Assembly: GCF_030272615.1 (NCBI RefSeq)
Contig: NC_081410.1
Location: 507,927,942 to 507,991,941 of the forward strand
Length of the DNA stretch: 64,000 nt
Source of the DNA: Cryptomeria japonica
Lineage: Eukaryota > Streptophyta > Pinopsida > Cupressales > Cupressaceae
Direction of reading: 5' to 3'
The notes under the pieces are model-generated. The model was not told the origin of the DNA, searched no databases, and saw only the letters and a list, made by a program, of their open reading frames with translations. Position numbers and translations under genes: made by a program. The number at the start of each line of letters is the position of its first letter. Positions within the stretch are counted from its first letter, which is position 1. This document shows, piece by piece, positions 58,221 through 64,000 of this stretch.

Positions 58221-61200
58221 CCCGATAGAGGTTTGAAAGCTTATTTTAGATCTTGGTGAAGATAGTCTGGAGATTCACCAGCATCGAGATAATGAATTTT
58301 GCATCTAGTATCATATTGTTGTTCACCAAAATTGAGTAACCCAAGATCACCTGCAGATCAATCTATGAGAAAGATAATCTCAAACAATGAAACACTTCAA
58401 GGCTTGGACAACATAGCATAGGATCCTAATGATCCTCCTACACTTTCGGTTCTGCTAGACCTAGGGGGGGACACCCTTTGATGCATTGAATCAGATTCAT
58501 TTACCCACATATGAAAGCATCAACAAAAGTAGATAGATCTCACCAGGGCTTAACAACTAGGAGGTTACTGTAGATGGGCTAGATCCACATTGACATCTCA
58601 ATTAAGTTGAAGCATGAGATGGATGGACACATTCCCACAAAACATAAAACAAAGAAAGATATTTTGATGTTGGATTTTAAATTTCTTGTGCAAATAACTT
58701 CTAATTGTAATAGATCAGTGCCTTCATCTGGGCATAGAGTCAACACAAATGGCCACAAACGAAATCCAAGCTGCAGATCAAATTCATTGAAAAAGATATC
58801 CCTGTATTAATGCCTGGAATTAATACATTCTGAACTTCAAATGAAAAGATCATACAAATCCAAACATTAATTCCGAATTCACAATTTATGCTCATTGAAT
58901 TTAAATCCTTTATGTAAAGGATGCCTAAGAACAAGAATTACACTCTCCCTTGGAGAAGATAAATTCAAAATCCCTTGAATACTGAATTTATTGAAATTGA
59001 AAAAATGCCTGAATATAATCCATTGTAAATGTATATATGCCTTACATATATATGGTCTGCAACTAAGAATTTGCAGCTAAACGGATCTATCCCATGATAG
59101 AAAGAATGAGAACATCAACAATTACACCCCATAAAATTAAAATGCACCAGACTAGAACCCCTCTTGGAAATCTCCCTTAGATAATTTCTCAAAAATTGGA
59201 ACCCCTACAATTGAGAAGAATTGGGAATAAGAAGGAGAGGGAAAATGATCAGATTTCATCAAAATTTGCCAAGTGTCTTCTTTTTCCTTAACTGCAAAAA
59301 TATCTCCTTCCTTCCCATAGAAACTGCTCTCTAAATATCCCACATTTGTTGAAACAAACTATATAATTGCATTCCTCATTCCAAGAGCTTTCCGACGATA
59401 TATAATACTTTCCATTTTGGGCAAAAATAACCCTCTGAGCGAATTAATTTTGAATGTGGAACCATCATTTAAATTTTTTGAGTTTCTCTATAGTTTCAAC
59501 TATATATTTAACTTTGATTTTTACCAATTTTTGGCTCATGACATACTGCCACGTGTCCGCCTCATCACTGCCACTGGGTTTCCTGCTTGTCGGCCACACC
59601 ACCGCCACATCATCGCCACCTCAGCACTAGTGGACGGGACCTGCAAGTTGGAATTCCACCTGGACCTGCCACCTGTGCACCATGTCATCTTTCATTGTTT
59701 CGCAATGGGTAACAAACATGCATCTTTCCTTCGCGAATCCACGCGCACCGTTGGATCTCGCCGAACATGCTCGATCTTTAGCCTTCGTTTTTCGCACATG
59801 CTTTTCGCTTTTTCGTGAAGGGTATTCTTCGAGCATCTTCCCTTCGTGAATCAACGTGCACCGTAGATCTCCGGCAACTTGCTCGATCTTTAACTCACCT
59901 TTTCTCTGCAAAACTCACCTACCTCAGGATTCGTGCCTACATGGGGTCCACCTGGTCATCACTTGTCAGCCTCCTTAGTCACCTCAAGAAGCATGCCCAC
60001 GTGTGTGGGCTCCACTTAGGCGCCCAACCGACACCATTTGTCAAAAGCCTTAAGCTTTGACACTATGTTATGGTGGAGCCTTATATTTAAATAGTAAAAT
60101 TTCCCTATGCACAGCCAATGTGGGATAAATATTTATGCCTGGGACTGCACTTTTTGAAGCTTTCCTGAGAGTTTTTAATGGCTGCCATTCTTCTAAAATG
60201 GAAACTTCTTCAATGCCTCCTTCTTCGATGCCTGCAATGGGGGAAATTGGTTTATACATCTACCATATGGATTTGCTTCAAATTTTATTGCTGCCCAAAC
60301 TCCACTCCACGAAGGGGAAATTGGCTTTAAATCTGCCAATGCATTTGGTTGAATATTAAAAAATGCTCCTCCTCCATGATTTGTGCTACCACTCTAGCAG
60401 ATTACCATGCAAGGAGGATGCTTTGGAGTTTGAAGTCTTTTCACCATCCATACTACCTGTTGCACCTTGCATTTGCATAAAATATTCTGAATGTTGTTGT
60501 TAAAATGCCACCACCAGCAAAGAGATGGGGAGGCACGTAAGGGGAAGATTGACTGGCATTTCATTTGCCAAAAACATTGCTTGAAATTTTTGCAATCCTT
60601 TTTTAATTCTATGTTCCACGTGGGCTGCCATTATTGCATTTGCATCAAGGTTTCTATTGCTTGAGTCAACCACATGAGAGGGAAAATTGACTTCAAATCT
60701 GCCATATACATTTGCCTGGGAGTTTCTATGGTCTCTTCAAATGCCACAAAGAGGAGCTAATAAAAGTTGCAGCAGTTCATTAGCTGAAACTCTTCCTTTT
60801 TTTAATGTCATTCATTCGTTTGAAAGCTTCCATGGTATTCCTAGCCAATTCCCATACCATAATTCTTTTACCTTCACACGAAATTGGCTTCAAAATCTGC
60901 CAATTGCATTTGGTGAAAAGCTTCTAAAACCTTTTCAATGCCAAATTGGGAGGTTTATTTGCTGGTATTACACCTACCAATCTGCAATTTATTTGGAGGG
61001 CTCTTTAAAATCTTTTCCTTCCATTCAAAACATTCAATCCAAATGCCACCATAGCCCTTGTTCTCTTGAAAAACATATATTCAGTGCACTTGCTTGAATT
61101 GGGAAGGCATCCATCTGTTTCAACATTTTATCTATGGGATAATAGGCATCCTGGAACATATAATCTTCTTCATTCCTCATGAAATCCTTAATACTTAAAT

Positions 61201-62470
61201 CATATAGCATATGATTTAAATAAAACAATTTAAACCTTGCCTGAAAAGATGCATGAAGTGGCAAGCCAGGTCGGGCCCCAAAGTGGGTCTGGCTAAAAAA
61301 AAATTTGTTTTCATGCAACTGACCTTTGAAATGCCTCACAAACCTTAAACATACCTCTAGAATTGATTGGCACTATTTTCGGATCATTAAATTGAGTTTT
61401 GCAACATTCAGGCACCTACGCCACATTTTCGCATTTAATCGCGAAGACGTAATTTTCAAACCAGTCAAAACACCTTTCTGGACCTCGCCATCTAATAGAC
61501 GTGTACTCTAATATTCAGGCATGAACTCTACCAAATGGTTTTTCAAGACGAATCTCGAGTGAAGAGATATAATTATCAAAAATGACCAACTGGCTTTGTC
61601 GACACTGCGGACCTGATGAAGTCAATGCTCAGGCAACACATGATGTCTGTCTTAAAAATATCAAATGATCTATGTAGACCCTCAAATCTGAGACATAGCT
61701 ACCTTCAAGTACATATCAAAACTTATAATTCTCAATTTGACCAAAAGTCTAACTGGGTGTAAATGGTGTGCTCATGAAAATAGCAAATTTAACTGATACG
61801 GCAATGAAAGTACGGATCATTGAAACAGATGGCTCACGAAACCCTTTTGAAAACTGATCAAACGGATTGGTAGGAGCTTGAAATTTGAAACATAGCTTTC
61901 CATACGAACAATATCTTGGAACAAACATTTTGACATAACACCCACCGAGGCAACTTTTACACTTATGCAAAAATAGGGACTTGTCAAACCACACAAACTG
62001 CAAACAAATTGAGCTTTGAAAACTGAGCAAATGGATTCATGAGGACTTGAAATTTGACATGATTACTCAAATTTATGCACAAAATTCAATCACTTTGAAT
62101 TTCTTCATGAAGATCAACAAGGCAAAATATATAAACACTCAAATTAGGCTACTTGGCAAAATATGCATATGTGCCTAAAATGCACTTTCAGCTCACCCCT
62201 TGAAACGGGTACCTGATAAACTGATCCAAACTAAAATCTGAAAATTGCAGAACACTTCATAGGTCAAATGAAAGGTGTACAATAAGTTTCCAAAGCCTTA
62301 CCCCCTGAAAATCAAGTGGCTCCATTTTACCCTCTCTTTAACTAGGCCATTCAAACTGACTCATTTTATGATCATTTGGAAATGCAGAGCAAAATTTTTA
62401 AATGGGCCTCTCAAATTACTCAAATTTAATGATTCCCAACACATATACCGACATGCATTGATATCAATTG
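58221..62470. other. 4.2-kb non-coding insert between NA-4 ORF1 and ORF2
   Basis: NA-2 and NA-3 have only 310-355 bases here. The family-specific spacer text is recognisable up to GCATTTCCCCC (58220) and again close to ORF2. Between them I find no protein of known type. 59540-60060 is unusually GC-rich, with CCACGTGTCC and many GCCAC words. 60241-60920 has a dispersed module; 61700-62050 repeats TTGAAATTTGA-type words. I found no terminal repeats or target duplication, so its nature is open: a foreign insertion, or extra DNA native to this subfamily. Confidence 0.5.
60241..60920. repeat. dispersed 35-43 bp module, four copies
   Basis: GAAATTGGCTT-AAATCTGCCA-CATTTGG type sequences at 60241-60276, 60314-60353, 60677-60720 and 60878-60920. 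Spacing is irregular (about 70, 360 and 200 bases). Confidence 0.7.
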
Positions 62471-62683
62471 GAAATTAGGGTTTCATGGATTAAAAGGGAT
62501 AAGTTGCTTCATTTCTAATCACACAACACTCAGAGTGAAGCAAAGAGAGTTTAAGGTAATCAAGGTGATTAAAAGCATTTTCCAGTGATTTCTAGTATTG
62601 TCTATGCGGATTTATCAAAGGTTTTCACCAAGTTTGGTTGTGAGGTATTTTCTTTGTTTTCACGCTATTTTTCAGAAATTGCA

Positions 62684-64000
62684 ATGGCTTATGGATCTTC
62701 TCCCACTCTGGAAGATGTTGTTGTCCCTATTGTGGTGGATATTAAGGATCATCCACATCCAAAATTCAAACAATGCCCTCTAATTATAAAGTTCAATGAC
62801 TCTATCGATGCATTTTCTAGGGTTCTTGATAAAGTCCTTTATGTGGAAGATGTGAGAGAATATATACATTGCACTTTGGAGGATTTGGGTTCATCAAAGA
62901 TTAAATCAATGTATCTATCTACTTTGTTGAACAAAGATTGATTGCTTAAACCAGAATTTCAAATTCTGAAGGAACATGGTTTTACCAACATTCTAGAGAT
63001 GCCCAAGTTCGAGGATGAAATGTATGAGTATGTGCTGAGCCGAGTCCATGGCGAGTTCATGTGGCTTGATTAGCTATATAAAATCACCAAGGAGGTGATT
63101 CATGCTATCATCGACTTACCCCAGGTCAAACAAAAACTAGGTAGGAGGAAGATTCCGAACAATGAGGTGACCAAGTTGACCGATGCCACCTCTGACAATC
63201 GGTCGATGCGGATTAGCAGTATCAAAGATAAAGTTTTTCAATTTGCAAGCATGGTAATTGGATACAAGGTAACTGAATCAAACTAGTTGAACTCTATTTC
63301 TAGTTCCTGTATTTTCTATGCACATAAGATGGTGAGAGAAAATGAGAAATATGATCTTTGTCAGTGGATGTGTGATGAGTTGAATCCTAGTTTGGGAAAG
63401 ATTAAGGGAGATAAGAAAGGAATATTCTAGTATGGAAATCTCATTGTCTATTTGATGCTTTTCTTTTTGAATTAGATACTGAGATCTGGTAAGAGGCAAT
63501 GGGCCTTGGATATACCAGTAGGTAAATAGATCAAGGATGCATTGAGAAACTTGAGACATGGCAAAGACTCCATTTTGTGGAGTTATTTCAAGGCATTTAA
63601 AAAGATATGAAGAAGAGGGAAAGGATACCTAAGCATATTGTTGATAAATACTCTACCGACATATGCTTCATGGTCAAAAAGGATAAAACTTTGATGGAGA
63701 CAATGCAACCTAGGACTATATGGGTTACTAAGATGGACTATGAGGTTGATGCACAGATCTTGGAGCTTTATGCCAAGATGCTTATAGATGCCCTGGTTGA
63801 TGAGAAGGAGAAAACATTTGGAACAACTAAGCAAAAGGAATCGAAGGTGAAGATTGGTTTCGGCAAGAAGAAAAGGGAAGGAAAAATCAAGAAGGTTGGA
63901 AGGGATGTCCAAAAGATGTCCTCTGAAATCAAAGAAATCATTGGTTTGGTAGAGACATCTCCTCTGATAGTTGTTCAGGCTTCTCCGGTAGTAGGAACCG
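62684..64000 (+). pseudogene. NA-4 ORF2: conserved NA-family protein, N-terminal part
   Basis: Starts MAYGSSPTLEDVVVPIVVDI at 62684, then VEDVREYIHCTLEDLGSSKI, a TGA at 62939, YVLSRVHGEFMWLD then a stop, YKITKEVIHAIIDLPQ, MRISSIKDKVFQFASMVIGY, YDLCQWMCDELNPSLGKIKG, and a GNLIVYLML-type block. A frame change follows near 63600, then ICFMVKKD and PRTIWVTKMDYEVDAQILEL. A basic KKKREGKIKKVGRDVQKM stretch follows. It runs off the window at 64000. Blocks match NA-3 ORF2 best and NA-2 next. Stops replace residues at several conserved places. Confidence 0.83.

Larger units (their letters stand above)
56062..64000 (+). mobile_element. NA-4, NA-family LTR element, 3' part outside the window
   Basis: 5' LTR 56062-56967, primer site, ORF1, then a 4.2-kb unrelated stretch, then ORF2 running off the right edge. 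LTR start (TATTGGTAATTGAC) and end (TTGGATTCCAAGA) match NA-3 with one change each. No enzyme motif is seen up to 64000. Confidence 0.87.

Noticed and set aside
59417-59911. Overlapping open frames on both strands (133 and 94 codons) in the GC-rich island
   Set aside because: High GC lowers stop frequency on both strands; no motif supports either frame.

Overview
The window looks like nuclear DNA from a plant with a very large, transposon-packed genome. A conifer is my best guess, from the dense nested LTR elements, the long gene-free stretches and a broken CYP71-clan cytochrome P450. That guess is inference. I see no intact host gene, no tRNA or rRNA gene and no CRISPR array. Almost everything is retrotransposon, and every element coding region is broken by stops or frameshifts.

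Left half (1-27266) is a nest of insertions. A P450 pseudogene remnant (26627-27266) abuts the 5' LTR of a minus-strand Ty1/copia element, Copia-B. Copia-B is cut inside its reverse transcriptase (16924/16925) by a second minus-strand copia element, Copia-A (5' LTR 15287-16924). It is cut again between gag and protease by NA-2 (18905-25056, target duplication CAAGA). Copia-A is cut at its RT/RNase H junction by NA-1 (4325-11628, target duplication CAAAG), and its 3' end is lost against the 3' LTR of a Ty3/gypsy-like element entering from the left (LTR from 2128). Just upstream of that LTR is a decayed antisense reading frame (1927 to about 787) with a glycine run and a coiled coil.

Middle (27267-39740): gene-free AT-rich DNA, then Copia-C (28748-34258). 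It is the youngest element: two 683-bp LTRs differ at 8 positions, and one polyprotein frame has five stops but no frameshift. A truncated second copy of its internal region is fused after LTR2. A possible solo LTR, a miniature LTR element and a 1.2-kb tandem duplication follow.

Right half (39740-64000): one LINE is split into four pieces by NA-3 (40085-46859, minus) and two solo LTRs of a TGTAGACACC-type family. In two cases dropping the insert and one target-site copy leaves the LINE protein reading straight on. A gypsy-like LTR, degenerate tandem repeats and unidentified coding remnants follow, then NA-4 (56062 to the right edge).

The most interesting content is the NA family. Three full copies and one partial copy have LTRs, a tRNA-iMet-type primer site and a gag-like protein with four or five zinc knuckles, plus a long conserved protein I cannot place. 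None shows protease, integrase, reverse transcriptase or RNase H. Their LTR ends share a motif with autonomous Copia-A, which suggests they are moved by copia enzymes.
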